In this document: positions 1-9,233 of the stretch, piece by piece
Numbering within the stretch: position 1 is the first letter of the stretch
Layout of the letters: the number at the start of each line of letters is the position of its first letter
The notes under the pieces: generated by a model
What the model was told of the DNA's origin: nothing
Seen by the model: the letters and a program-made list of their open reading frames with translations, nothing else
Database searches by the model: none
Made by a program: the position numbers and the translations under genes
Origin: CAZPRY01 sp964589175
GTDB taxonomy: Bacteria; Fidelibacterota; UBA2242
Assembly: GCA_964589175.1 (NCBI GenBank)
Contig: CAZPRY010000019.1
Span: 5,493-69,492 of the forward strand
Reading direction: 5' to 3'
DNA: 64,000 nt

Positions 1-260
1 GCTGAAGTTCCCCTTGCCCAACTCCGGCGCTGAACAGCATGGCGAGAATTCATGTGCGCTCATCACCTTTTTATCGCATGTAATCTTCGCCACTTGTAGT
101 GCCGAAACTCCGAAGGAGGGGCATGTGAAGGTATTTCGATTCCGCCCGGCAATAGACAAACAGGAGTGTTTGTCTTACGAATGCCTGCACCTTAAAAACC
201 GACAACACGCCGAGATTCCGACGTTGATTCTTAGCCATGATAGACTTAAATTCTGCCGAT
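1..260. other. Intergenic region upstream of uvrB, with small palindromes
   Basis: I see no convincing gene here; the one open frame through it lacks coding character and runs into uvrB out of frame. Visible structures are CACT-TGT-AGTG at 91-101, CTCC-GAA-GGAG at 108-118, and a strong REP-like hairpin at 155-174 listed separately. No clear sigma-70 promoter or ribosome binding site precedes uvrB. Confidence 0.5.
155..179 (-). repeat. REP-like palindrome, solitary copy
   Basis: GACAAACA (155-162), loop GGAG, TGTTTGTC (167-174) forms a perfect 8-bp stem, followed by TTACG. Read on the minus strand this is CGTAA, stem, CTCC loop, stem. The same architecture occurs at 60952 and 62643 (CGTAA, stem, CTCT loop, stem), but the outer stem pairs differ here and pairing is preserved by compensatory changes. 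I infer a dispersed REP-type element. The loop plus stem has no U-run, so it is not a normal terminator. Confidence 0.6.
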
Positions 261-2270
261 ATGGCAGAGTTTACACTTCATACGACCTTCGACCCCACCG
301 GTGATCAACCGCAGGCGATTAAAGAACTGACCGAAGGTATCCGGCGTGGCGATATGACCCAAACCCTGCTGGGCGTCACCGGCAGCGGCAAGACTTACAC
401 GATGGCGCACGTCATCCAGAATATCCAGAGGCCGACCCTGATCATCTCGCACAACAAGACGCTGGCGGCGCAGCTCTATGGCGAATTCAAGAATTTCTTT
501 CCACAGAACGCCGTCGAGTATTTTATCTCATTTTATGATTATTATCAGCCGGAAGCCTACCTGCCCGTCTCGGACACCTATATCGAGAAAGACTCGCACA
601 TCAACGACGAGATCGATAAACTGCGTCTGAAGACGACAAGTTCGCTGATCAGCCGCCGGGATGTCATCGTCGTGGCGAGCGTGTCCTGCATCTACGGTAT
701 CGGTTCGCCGGAGGATTACAGCCGCTTTATCACCTATTTGAAGAAGGGCGACCACATCAATCGGCGGGCGCTGCTGTTGAAATTCATCGATATTTTCTAT
801 TCGCGCAACGACCTGGCGATGGAGCGCGGCAATTTCCGGGTGCGCGGCGATATCGTCGACATCCGGCCGGCCTATGAAGACTTTGCCTACCGCATCGAAT
901 TTTTCGGCGACGAGATCGAACACCTGTACAGTTTCGATCCGCTGACCGGGGAAGTCACACAGGAGCACGATCACATCGTTATTTTCCCGGCCAAGCATTT
1001 TATCACCTCCGAAGAGAACCTGAAGCGGGCGCTTGGAACCATCCGCACCGAAGCTGAGCAGCGCGTCAACGACCTGCGCGCCGCCGATAAACTGGTCGAA
1101 GCCCAGCGCCTGGAGCAGCGCACTTCTTTCGACCTGGAGATGATCGAGGAGGTTGGCTATTGTTCGGGTATCGAAAACTATTCGCGCCATTTTTCCGGGC
1201 GCAAGGCCGGCGAGCCGCCCTACACATTGCTCGATTTTTTCCCGGACGATTTCCTGCTGATCATCGATGAATCGCATGCCACGCTTCCGCAAATCCGCGC
1301 GATGTACAACGGCGACCGCTCCCGCAAGGAGGTCCTCGTCGAGTTCGGGTTTCGCCTGCCGTCCGCGCTGGACAACCGGCCGCTGAAATTCGATGAGTTC
1401 GAGAAACGCATGCCGCAGACGGTCTTCGTTTCCGCCACGCCGGCCGATTATGAGCTGGAGAAATGCCAGGGCGTCGTGGTGGAGCAGATCATCCGCCCGA
1501 CCGGTTTGTTGGACCCGGAAATTGTACTGCGTCCCAGCAAGCACCAGATCGACGACCTGATCAGCGAGATCAGCGAAACAACCGCCCGCGGTGAACGGGC
1601 CCTGGTAACCACCCTGACCAAACGCATGTCCGAGGACCTTGCCGAATATTTAAAAGGAATGGGGTTGCGGGTGCGCTACCTGCATTCGGAAATTCACGCC
1701 CTGGAGCGCATTAAAATTCTACGCGATTTACGGCTGGGTGAATTCGACGCACTGGTGGGAATCAACCTGCTGCGCGAGGGACTGGATTTGCCGGAAGTCT
1801 CGCTGGTAGCGATTTTGGACGCCGATAAAGAGGGTTTTCTGCGCTCGGAACGGTCGCTGATGCAGGTTTCCGGGCGAGCCGCCCGCAACATTAACGGCAA
1901 GGTGATTTTCTATGCCGACGAAATCACGCAGTCGATGCAGAAGGTCATCAGCGAGGTGGAGCGCCGCCGGAAGGTACAGCTGGAATACAACACCGAGCAC
2001 GGCATCACACCGAAAACCATCTATAAATCCGTCGACGAAGTTATGATGACTACTTCCGTAGCCGATATGAGACCGGTTGAATTTACCCGGCGCAAGAGCG
2101 TTACGGAAAAGTATCAGGACAAGATGGATACGCACGAGCTGCTGGCCTTACTCAAAAAGGAGATGGTCAAGGCGGCCGAAAACCTGGAATTCGAACTGGC
2201 GGCCGAGATCCGTGATGAAATCGGGCGCTTGTCGGATAAACCGAAGACCGAACTCAAGCGAGTGCCATAA
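261..2270 (+). CDS. uvrB: UvrABC excinuclease subunit B
   Basis: UvrB is the damage-verifying DNA helicase-like subunit of nucleotide excision repair. It is loaded by UvrA and recruits UvrC for dual incision. The sequence shows the N-terminal GDQPQAI motif, Walker A GVTGSGKT, the beta-hairpin segment YYQPEAYLP, the DESHATLPQ helicase motif, the late motif QVSGRAARN, and a C-terminal UVR domain (ELLALLKKEMVKAAENLEF) that contacts UvrC. At 669 residues it is full length for the family. An in-frame ATG at 237 exists, but family members begin with M-x-F-x-L just before the GDQP motif, so 261 is preferred; neither start has a good ribosome binding site. purD follows 31 bases later and may be co-transcribed. 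Confidence 0.97.
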   Translation: MAEFTLHTTFDPTGDQPQAIKELTEGIRRGDMTQTLLGVTGSGKTYTMAHVIQNIQRPTLIISHNKTLAAQLYGEFKNFFPQNAVEYFISFYDYYQPEAYLPVSDTYIEKDSHINDEIDKLRLKTTSSLISRRDVIVVASVSCIYGIGSPEDYSRFITYLKKGDHINRRALLLKFIDIFYSRNDLAMERGNFRVRGDIVDIRPAYEDFAYRIEFFGDEIEHLYSFDPLTGEVTQEHDHIVIFPAKHFITSEENLKRALGTIRTEAEQRVNDLRAADKLVEAQRLEQRTSFDLEMIEEVGYCSGIENYSRHFSGRKAGEPPYTLLDFFPDDFLLIIDESHATLPQIRAMYNGDRSRKEVLVEFGFRLPSALDNRPLKFDEFEKRMPQTVFVSATPADYELEKCQGVVVEQIIRPTGLLDPEIVLRPSKHQIDDLISEISETTARGERALVTTLTKRMSEDLAEYLKGMGLRVRYLHSEIHALERIKILRDLRLGEFDALVGINLLREGLDLPEVSLVAILDADKEGFLRSERSLMQVSGRAARNINGKVIFYADEITQSMQKVISEVERRRKVQLEYNTEHGITPKTIYKSVDEVMMTTSVADMRPVEFTRRKSVTEKYQDKMDTHELLALLKKEMVKAAENLEFELAAEIRDEIGRLSDKPKTELKRVP

Positions 2271-2301
2271 AAATTTAACAATTCACGGAATAAGGACATT
2301 C

Positions 2302-3582
2302 ATGAAAATATTGGTTGTAGGAAACGGCGGCAGAGAACACACAATCGTCTGGAAACTGGCTCAGTCGCCCAAAGTCGAGGAAATTTATACGGCTCCCGGC
2401 AATGCCGGTACGGCGATGCTCGGGATGAATGTGGACATCGCGGCCGACGAGATCGAGAGCCTGCTCGAATTCGCCCAAGCCGAGGAGATCGATTTGACGG
2501 TGGTCGGGCCGGAAATACCGCTGATGCAGGGAATCGTCGACCGTTTCGAGGCGGAAGGTTTGAAGATTTTCGGGCCTGTGCGGCAGGCGGCCATGCTGGA
2601 AGGCAGCAAGGTTTGTGCGAAACAGCTGATGACGAAGTACGGTATCCCGACCGCGCCATTTGTCGTTTGTGATACTCGCGAGGAAGCCAGGGCAGCCACG
2701 CACGGCAAGGCCTTTCCGTATGTGATCAAAGTCGACGGTTTAGCCGCTGGCAAGGGGGCCCTGATCATCAAAGATCAGCAGGACCTGGAAACGGCCTTTC
2801 GCGAAATCTGGGACGAGAAGAAATTCGGAACTGCGGCGGAGCAGGTACTTGTCGAAGATTTTTTGCAGGGCGAAGAACTCTCGCTTTTTGCCGTCACGGA
2901 CGGTGAACGCTATGTTCTTCTGCCGGCTGCCCAGGATCACAAACGGGTTTTCGACAACGACGAGGGACCCAATACCGGCGGAATGGGTGCCTACGCCCCG
3001 GCTCCACTCGGGACCGCAGCTGTGATTGCCCACGCCGAGGAGAAGGTCATTCGGCCCTTGCTGGAAGCCATGCGGGAGGAAGAATGCCCCTACAAAGGCG
3101 TGCTGTATTGCGGCCTGATGATCGACAAAGGCGAGCCCTCCGTGGTGGAAATCAATGCCCGTTTCGGCGACCCGGAAGCCCAGGTGACGATCCCCTTGAT
3201 TCGCTCCGACTTCGCCGATTTGCTGTACAGTGTGGCGGCCGGAAAACTGGATGTGGATGGCTTTAAACTATCGGATCAGTATGCCGCCTGCGTGATCGTG
3301 GCTTCGGGCGGTTACCCGGAAGCCTACGCCAAAGGCAAGATCATCAATGGTTTAGACACGGAAGAGGATTCCGTTAAAGATACCGTTTTCCTGGCCGGAG
3401 TGCAGTACGACGGCGCGCATTTTTGCACGAGCGGCGGCCGCGTTCTGGGCGTTACGCGTCTGGCCGGCGACCTTGATTCGGCCATTACAGTGGCCTATGC
3501 AAAAGTAAAAACGATTTCTTTTGATGGTGCGCATTATCGCAGGGATATTGGAAAAAAAGGATTGGCAAGATTGCAGGAATAA
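2302..3582 (+). CDS. purD: Phosphoribosylamine-glycine ligase (GARS)
   Basis: PurD joins 5-phosphoribosylamine and glycine with ATP hydrolysis, the second step of de novo purine synthesis, in the cytosol. The protein starts MKILVVGNGGREH, the diagnostic N-terminal motif, and carries the ATP-grasp region, including VIKVDGLAAGKG and the metal-binding EINARFGDPEAQ. It has 426 residues, normal for the family. The frame stays open far upstream into uvrB, but the ATG at 2302 with AAGGA just before it matches the family start. It overlaps the next gene by a few bases at most, depending on which start that gene uses. Confidence 0.97.
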   Translation: MKILVVGNGGREHTIVWKLAQSPKVEEIYTAPGNAGTAMLGMNVDIAADEIESLLEFAQAEEIDLTVVGPEIPLMQGIVDRFEAEGLKIFGPVRQAAMLEGSKVCAKQLMTKYGIPTAPFVVCDTREEARAATHGKAFPYVIKVDGLAAGKGALIIKDQQDLETAFREIWDEKKFGTAAEQVLVEDFLQGEELSLFAVTDGERYVLLPAAQDHKRVFDNDEGPNTGGMGAYAPAPLGTAAVIAHAEEKVIRPLLEAMREEECPYKGVLYCGLMIDKGEPSVVEINARFGDPEAQVTIPLIRSDFADLLYSVAAGKLDVDGFKLSDQYAACVIVASGGYPEAYAKGKIINGLDTEEDSVKDTVFLAGVQYDGAHFCTSGGRVLGVTRLAGDLDSAITVAYAKVKTISFDGAHYRRDIGKKGLARLQE

Positions 3583-3611
3583 TGAGTTTTTCCCATAACC
3601 GGGAGGTGATG

Positions 3612-4826
3612 ATGAGTTTGGAAAGAATTAAAAAACTGCAACAGAGTTTCGGGATTACGGGCGATTCGGACAAGGTTAACGAGATCATCGAAACCATCGA
3701 CCAGGTGGCGCCGACCGATATCAGCGTCCTGATCTATGGCGAGAGCGGCACGGGCAAAGAGTTGATCGCCAATGCGATTCATCGTCACAGTCTGCGCAAA
3801 CACAAGCCGCTCGTCAAGGTCAACTGCGGCGCTATCCCGTCCGGCATCATCGAGAGCGAGCTTTTCGGGCACGTGAAAGGTTCCTTTACCGGCGCGATCG
3901 AGGATCGCAAAGGCTATTTCGAGTCAGCCGACGGCGGCACGATCTTTCTCGATGAAATCGGGGAGATGCCGCTGGAGACGCAAGTCAAACTGCTGCGTGT
4001 CCTGGAACTCGGTGAATTTCTGCCGGTCGGTGGATCGAAAACGGTGCGTGTCGACACGCGCGTGATTGCCGCCACGAATAAAGATTTGACGGTCGAAATC
4101 GACAAGGAGCGTTTTCGCAAAGACCTCTATTACCGCCTGAAAACGATCACCATCGTCGCCCCGCGCCTCCTGGAGCATCCTGAGGATATTCCCGAATTGG
4201 TGACCAAATTCGCCCTGGAATTCGCCAACCGCAATAATATCTCGTTCAAGGGCTTTTCGCCCAACGCCATGAAGGAATTGCAGAATTACGGCTGGCCGGG
4301 AAACATCCGCGAGTTAAAAAATTTCGTTGAAAGTATGATCGTCCTGCAGCACGGCGAACTAATCAACAGCAAAATGCTACGCAGCCGGCTTTATGTCGGG
4401 CCCTCGTTCGGCGTTTCCCCGAATCTCCCGGTGCGGCTATCCAAAAGCGTCGACCAGGCCGAGCGTGAGCTCATCCTGCAGCAGTTGCTGCTGCTGCGCA
4501 AGGAATTCCGCGAGATACGCGACCTGATCGTCGAAAAAGGCGGGTCTATCGATCTGGATAAGATTCCGTCCTACGAATTTCTGAAACGCCTGCCTTCTCC
4601 GCCCAAGGAAGAGAAATATTACGAAGAGGAAGCGGCGGAACCGGAATACGATGAGAATATCCTCAACCAGAACCGGCTTGGGCAGGTCTCCCTCGAAGAG
4701 GTGGAGCGCGAACTGATCGAGAAAACCCTGCGCAAATTCAATTATAAAAAACGGCAGACGGCTAATTCGCTCCAAATCAGCGAACGTACGCTGTACCGCA
4801 AAATCAAAGAATACGGGCTCCAATGA
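3612..4826 (+). CDS. Sigma-54-dependent transcriptional activator without receiver domain
   Basis: This is an enhancer-binding protein that remodels RNA polymerase-sigma-54 by ATP hydrolysis. The AAA+ domain fills about residues 10-250, with Walker A GESGTGKE, the sigma-54 contact loop GSFTGA (a common variant of GAFTGA), Walker B GGTIFLDEIGE and the WPGNIREL motif. A Fis-type helix-turn-helix ends the protein (NSLQISERTLYRKIKEYG). There is almost nothing before the AAA+ domain, so no receiver or GAF input domain, and an acidic linker of about 110 residues separates AAA+ from the helix-turn-helix. GGGAGGTG at 3601-3608 supports ATG 3612 (3609 is also possible). The stop codon overlaps lptE, an arrangement seen in FCB bacteria. 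A sigma-54-like promoter upstream of the fumarase genes (34273-34290) is a possible distant target. Confidence 0.9.
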   Translation: MSLERIKKLQQSFGITGDSDKVNEIIETIDQVAPTDISVLIYGESGTGKELIANAIHRHSLRKHKPLVKVNCGAIPSGIIESELFGHVKGSFTGAIEDRKGYFESADGGTIFLDEIGEMPLETQVKLLRVLELGEFLPVGGSKTVRVDTRVIAATNKDLTVEIDKERFRKDLYYRLKTITIVAPRLLEHPEDIPELVTKFALEFANRNNISFKGFSPNAMKELQNYGWPGNIRELKNFVESMIVLQHGELINSKMLRSRLYVGPSFGVSPNLPVRLSKSVDQAERELILQQLLLLRKEFREIRDLIVEKGGSIDLDKIPSYEFLKRLPSPPKEEKYYEEEAAEPEYDENILNQNRLGQVSLEEVERELIEKTLRKFNYKKRQTANSLQISERTLYRKIKEYGLQ

Positions 4827-5374
4827 TGGTTAGGAACCTGAGAAAAACCAGAATGGCACACAAGGCGATGCGGATCCGGTATATCCTGCCGCTGCTGCTT
4901 CTGATGTCAATCCTTCAGAACTGCTGGTTTTATTCATTCAAGGGGACCCTGCCGCCGCACATCAAGAATGTGGCGATCCCGCTTTTCGAGGACCGCACGG
5001 CCGAATTCAACATCCAGCAGGTGATGACCGACCTGGTGCGCCTGGGATTCATCCGTGAAAATATACTGAAATTGGTGGAAACCGAGCAGGCGCAGTCGGT
5101 CCTCTACGGAACGATTCAGGATGTGCAGGACCGGCCGCTGGTTTTCCAGGAATCCGAAGCGGGTGAATCGGTGACTGAATACCGGATCACGGTGCGGGCC
5201 GAGGTTGAATGGTTCGACCTGGTGGAAAATGTGTCGATGTTCAAAAAACAATTTATGGGCTACAGCGAATACGATCCGACCGGCGCCACGGAAAGAACAC
5301 GGGATCTGGCGCTGGAGGAGTCTATCAACAATATCACCCAGGATATTATCAATGCGATTCTGGCGGGATGGTAA
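4823..5374 (+). CDS. lptE: LptE-like outer-membrane lipoprotein
   Basis: LptE plugs the LptD barrel and helps place lipopolysaccharide in the outer leaflet. The protein has a basic start, a hydrophobic segment (ILPLLLLMSIL) and a cysteine at residue 34, counted from 4823. The lipobox LQNC is not canonical. The mature part contains LPPHIKNVAIPLFEDRTAEF, very close to the LptE family start seen in Bacteroidota-like phyla. The length suits the family. The first ATG overlaps the previous stop in an ATGA junction; ATGs at 4853 and 4868 would give a more ordinary lipoprotein signal peptide, and 4868 has AAGG just upstream. Family assignment is good; the exact start is open. Confidence 0.82.
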   Translation: MMVRNLRKTRMAHKAMRIRYILPLLLLMSILQNCWFYSFKGTLPPHIKNVAIPLFEDRTAEFNIQQVMTDLVRLGFIRENILKLVETEQAQSVLYGTIQDVQDRPLVFQESEAGESVTEYRITVRAEVEWFDLVENVSMFKKQFMGYSEYDPTGATERTRDLALEESINNITQDIINAILAGW

Positions 5375-5465
5375 TTCGCCGGGACTCGTTCGATTTTTGA
5401 TTTTCAATCGATTGGACCAATAGAACAGGTTATCAAGAACGCCAGTAAAGAGACAAGAGGAGATT

Positions 5466-6761
5466 ATGGATCGGGTTTATGTAAAGAATGTCAACAAATT
5501 TGATGGGCAGGAAGTACAACTTAAAGGGTGGTTGTACAACAAACGTTCCAGCGGTAAAATCTGGTTCCTGGTGCTGCGCGACGGGACCGGGATCATCCAG
5601 TGCACCGTGCTGAAAAACGAAGTGACGGAAGAGGTTTTCAGCATGAAGGATGTCCTTACGCAGGAATCCTCGGTGATTGTGAAAGGGAACGTACGCGCGG
5701 ATAAACGCGCTCCCGGCGGCTACGAACTTACCGTCAAAGATATCGAGATTGTGCAGATTGCCGATGAGTACCCGATCACTCTCAAAGAACACGGGCCGGA
5801 CTTTCTGCTCTCCAACCGCCATCTTTGGCTGCGTTCGCAGAAGCAGTGGGCGCTTTTACGTCTCCGTCATGCCGTCTATTATGCGATTTGCGATTACCTG
5901 AATCAGAACGATTTCATCCGTTTCGATTCGCCTATTCTGACGCCGAATGCCTGCGAGGGAACGACCACTTTATTCAGCGTGCCCTATTTCGATCTGGGTT
6001 CGGCCTATCTCTCCCAGTCGGGACAATTATACCTGGAAACCGGGATTATGAGTTTCGACCGGGTATACGATTTCGGCCCCGTTTTCCGGGCGGAAAAATC
6101 GAAGACGCGCAAACACCTGACCGAGTTCTGGATGATGGACGCCGAGGAGGCCTACGTCGAACATGCCGAAAATATGGATATCCAGGAAGGGTTGATCCGT
6201 TTCGTGATCCGCACTGTCCTGGAAAAGAACCTGGAAGAGCTGACGATTCTGGAACGGGATGTCGAAAAGCTGCGGGCCGCGGACGCGCCCTTTGTCCGCA
6301 TGACGCACCAGGAAGCGGTGGCGTTTCTGCGCGCCAAAGGATCGGAGATCGGCGATAAGGACGACCTGGGCGCCAAGGACGAAGTGACCTTGACCGAAAA
6401 CTCAGCGGTTCCGGTCTTTGTCGAAAAATGGCCCAAGGAGATCAAGGCTTTCTATATGAAGCGCGATAAAGATAATCCGGACCTGGTGCTGGGCGCTGAT
6501 CTGATCGCGCCGGAAGGTTTCGGAGAGATTATCGGCGGGTCCCAGAGAGAGGACGATCATGATGTTCTGCTGGGCCGGATGAAGGCTGAGAACATGCCGA
6601 TCGAACCGTACCAGTGGTACCTGGATTTGAGAAAATACGGCTCCGTGCCGCACAGTGGCTTCGGCATCGGCCTGGAACGGCTGGTGGGCTGGATGGCCGG
6701 CATTACGCATATTCGTGAAACGATCCCGTTTCCGAGAACGATTTACCGACTGGAACCATGA
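5466..6761 (+). CDS. asnS: Asparaginyl-tRNA synthetase
   Basis: AsnS charges tRNA-Asn with asparagine. The N-terminal OB-fold anticodon-binding domain fills about residues 1-100, followed by a class II catalytic core with motif 2 (FRAEKSKTRKHLTEFWMMD) and motif 3 (GFGIGLERLVGWM). Those signatures and the 431-residue length fit AsnRS rather than AspRS, which normally carries a large extra GAD domain. An AGAGGAG site sits just before the ATG. The stop codon overlaps the start of the next gene by four bases, so the two are translationally coupled. Confidence 0.95.
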   Translation: MDRVYVKNVNKFDGQEVQLKGWLYNKRSSGKIWFLVLRDGTGIIQCTVLKNEVTEEVFSMKDVLTQESSVIVKGNVRADKRAPGGYELTVKDIEIVQIADEYPITLKEHGPDFLLSNRHLWLRSQKQWALLRLRHAVYYAICDYLNQNDFIRFDSPILTPNACEGTTTLFSVPYFDLGSAYLSQSGQLYLETGIMSFDRVYDFGPVFRAEKSKTRKHLTEFWMMDAEEAYVEHAENMDIQEGLIRFVIRTVLEKNLEELTILERDVEKLRAADAPFVRMTHQEAVAFLRAKGSEIGDKDDLGAKDEVTLTENSAVPVFVEKWPKEIKAFYMKRDKDNPDLVLGADLIAPEGFGEIIGGSQREDDHDVLLGRMKAENMPIEPYQWYLDLRKYGSVPHSGFGIGLERLVGWMAGITHIRETIPFPRTIYRLEP

Positions 6762-7213
6762 GCAGGGAACCGAAAATCATTGCCGTCATCGGCGGCCGGG
6801 AATGCGACCGGCAGGTCTATGAGAAAGCCTATACTGTCGGGAAAGCGATTGCCGAGCGGGGCGCCGTGCTGGTTTGCGGTGGTAAAACCGGCGTGATGGA
6901 AGCGGCCTGCCGGGGCGCCGCCGAAGCCGGCGGACTAACCATTGGAATTTTACCCGGGTATGACGACCGGGAGGCCAATAAATGGGTGAAGATTGCCATT
7001 CCGACCGGGGTTGGAATCGCGCGCAATTCGATTATCGCTTGCGCCTGCCACGCGGCGATCGCTATCGACGGTAGCTATGGTACGCTTTCGGAAATCGCCT
7101 ATTGCAAGCAGATGGACAGACCGGTAGTCTCACTGGGGTCCTGGAAAATTGAGGGTGTCCCTCAGGTTGAAAGCGCCGAAGAAGCGTTGAGTTTCGTATT
7201 CAACGACGAATGA
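6758..7213 (+). CDS. LOG/TIGR00725-family nucleotide-binding protein
   Basis: A 151-residue single-domain Rossmann protein of the LOG (Lonely Guy)/TIGR00725 group. Visible motifs are IAVIGGREC at the N-terminus, CGGKTGVMEAACRGA, the turn GILPGYD and the phosphate-binding-like GSYGTLSEIAYC. Relatives are annotated as molybdenum cofactor carrier-like or as cytokinin-type nucleoside phosphoribohydrolases, but this short subgroup has no settled function and I do not assign one. It overlaps asnS by four bases and is followed one base later by acylphosphatase. Confidence 0.85.
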   Translation: MSREPKIIAVIGGRECDRQVYEKAYTVGKAIAERGAVLVCGGKTGVMEAACRGAAEAGGLTIGILPGYDDREANKWVKIAIPTGVGIARNSIIACACHAAIAIDGSYGTLSEIAYCKQMDRPVVSLGSWKIEGVPQVESAEEALSFVFNDE

Positions 7214-7214
7214 A

Positions 7215-7490
7215 ATGAAAGTGCATGTCGAAATCGTGGTTTCCGGTTTTGTGCAGGGTGTCGGGTATCGCTATTTTTGTTATAAACAGGCCAGGATGTA
7301 TGGTCTGGTCGGATATGTGAAAAACATGGCCGGCGGCCAGGTCTCTTGCGTCGCCGAAGGAGAAGAAGGATTGATTCACGACTTTATCCGCGAACTCCGC
7401 CGCGGGCCGTCCTTTTCCGATGTGCGCGATCTGGAAGTCGAGAGATCCGAATGCTTGCAGGATTACAGCAATTTCGAGATAAAATATTGA
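7215..7490 (+). CDS. acyP: Acylphosphatase
   Basis: This small cytosolic enzyme hydrolyses acyl phosphates such as carbamoyl phosphate or 1,3-bisphosphoglycerate. At 91 residues it is the usual size. The signature GFVQGVGYRYFC contains the catalytic arginine, and GLVGYVKNMAGGQV contains the catalytic asparagine. It begins one base after the LOG-like gene and ends nine bases before nadE, so it belongs to the same transcript. Confidence 0.93.
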   Translation: MKVHVEIVVSGFVQGVGYRYFCYKQARMYGLVGYVKNMAGGQVSCVAEGEEGLIHDFIRELRRGPSFSDVRDLEVERSECLQDYSNFEIKY

Positions 7491-7498
7491 GTGGAAAA

Positions 7499-9118
7499 AT
7501 GCGGATAGCCATGGCCCAACTGAACCTGACGGTTGGGGATATTGAGGGGAACACAACCAAAACAATCGAAGCGCTGCATGCGGCGCTGGCGCAAAAGGCG
7601 CAAATCGTTGTTTACCCGGAACTGACGGTCTGCGGGTACTCGCCCAGGGATTTGATCCTGAACCGCAGTTTTATCGAACAAAATCTTGCCGCGATTCAGA
7701 AGATCGCCGCGGAGGTGCCGGCGGAAATCGTGGCCGTCGCTGGATTCATCGACCGTATTGGGGACCGGCTCTACAATAGCGCGGCCGTCATGCAGGCCGG
7801 GAAAATCGTGGCCAAGCGCTATAAGACGCTCCTGCCGAATTACGATGTGTTTGATGAAAAGCGCTATTTTACCTCGGCGGAATCCAATGTGCCCGTAACG
7901 CTGGAAATCGACGGGCAGCCGTTTCGGCTCGGCGTGGAAATCTGCGAAGATCTCTGGGACAGTAACAATACCGTCAAAATTACCGCCGATCTGGCCGCGC
8001 AGGGCTGCGACCTGGTGGTGAATCTATCCGCCTCGCCGTTTGAAATCGGGAAACGCAATATCCGCCGCGAACTGATCTGGCATAAGGTGCGCGATTTTAA
8101 GGTACCTTTCGTCTTGGTGAATCTGATCGGCGGGCAGGATGAACTGATTTTCGACGGTAATTCGCTGGTTTTCAGCGTGGATGGCAGGTTGGTCGGCCAT
8201 GCCGGTGCTTTCGAAGAGAGGATTGAAGTCTGCGAATTGGATGTGGGGCACGCAACTGAATTTTCTCTTCCGAATGAAGATCGCGCCGAAAACCTCTACA
8301 AGGCGCTTGTTCTGGGCGTCCGGGATTATTTTCGCAAAACCGGTTTCCGCCGGGCTGTGATCGGTTTGAGCGGTGGGATCGACTCCGCGCTGGTGGCCTG
8401 TATCGCCCGGGAAGCGCTCGGCGCGGCGAATGTGCAGTGCGTTTCCATGCCTTCCCGCTTTACGGCGCAGATGAGTATTGACGATGCCCGCACGCTGGCG
8501 GAGCGGCTCGGACTGCGCTTCGAGTTGGTTGCCATCGATGCGATCGCAAAATCGTATGAAGACGAACTAGCCCCGCTGTTTTCGGATGCGCCGAGAGATA
8601 TTACCGAAGAAAATATCCAATCGCGGGTGCGCGGCAATATTCTGATGGCCGTGGCGAACAAATTCGGCGATCTGGTGCTGGCGACCGGAAACAAAACCGA
8701 AATCGCGCTGGGCTACTGCACGATGTACGGCGATATGGCCGGTGCACTGGCCGTTATCGGAGACCTGAACAAATCGGATGTTTATCTCTTGGCTGATTAT
8801 ATCAACCGCAACGCAGGAAAGCCCGTCATTCCCCAAAGGATTATCGATCGGCCGCCCTCCGCCGAGCTGACCGAAAACCAGGTCGATCCCTTCGATTATG
8901 AAGTCGTCAGTCCGCTGGTCGGCCTGATCATCAACGAACATAAGATCTACGAAGAACTGGTTGCATTGGGATATGCCGAGGAACTGGTCTCGGACATAAT
9001 GAATAAGATTCGCATCGCGGAATACAAGCGGCACCAGTCGGCTCCGGTCCTGAAAGTGACGGCGAAAGCGTTCGGGATCGGTCGCAGATTTCCGATCGTA
9101 AACCAATTCCGAAGATAA
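7499..9118 (+). CDS. nadE: Glutamine-dependent NAD+ synthetase
   Basis: NadE amidates nicotinic acid adenine dinucleotide to NAD+ with ATP, using ammonia released from glutamine. The N-terminal half is a nitrilase-like glutaminase: glutamate in VVYPELTVCGY, catalytic cysteine in VEICEDLWD. The C-terminal half is the synthetase, with PP-loop GLSGGIDSALV and the ATGNKTE motif. At 539 residues it is the standard two-domain form. The frame is open upstream across acyP, but the family begins MRIAMAQLN, which fixes ATG 7499. A weak AT-rich hairpin (9138-9150, GCTAA-AAA-TTAGC then CTTTTC) follows and may reduce read-through. Confidence 0.96.
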   Translation: MRIAMAQLNLTVGDIEGNTTKTIEALHAALAQKAQIVVYPELTVCGYSPRDLILNRSFIEQNLAAIQKIAAEVPAEIVAVAGFIDRIGDRLYNSAAVMQAGKIVAKRYKTLLPNYDVFDEKRYFTSAESNVPVTLEIDGQPFRLGVEICEDLWDSNNTVKITADLAAQGCDLVVNLSASPFEIGKRNIRRELIWHKVRDFKVPFVLVNLIGGQDELIFDGNSLVFSVDGRLVGHAGAFEERIEVCELDVGHATEFSLPNEDRAENLYKALVLGVRDYFRKTGFRRAVIGLSGGIDSALVACIAREALGAANVQCVSMPSRFTAQMSIDDARTLAERLGLRFELVAIDAIAKSYEDELAPLFSDAPRDITEENIQSRVRGNILMAVANKFGDLVLATGNKTEIALGYCTMYGDMAGALAVIGDLNKSDVYLLADYINRNAGKPVIPQRIIDRPPSAELTENQVDPFDYEVVSPLVGLIINEHKIYEELVALGYAEELVSDIMNKIRIAEYKRHQSAPVLKVTAKAFGIGRRFPIVNQFRR

Positions 9119-9233
9119 TTGGCCTGTTTCGATTGATGCTAAAAATTAGCCTTTTCAATTTATCATTTGATTTTATAGATGTCTTCGAATATATTAATGC
9201 AAAGTAAATAGTTCTTGAGAGACAGGATCATTT

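Noticed and set aside
14..304. Open frame at the left edge overlapping the uvrB start
   Set aside because: It covers palindromic non-coding sequence, has no family resemblance and conflicts with the uvrB start.
9138..9150. Terminator after nadE
   Set aside because: The stem is only five AT-rich pairs and the T-run is interrupted; too weak to list as a feature.
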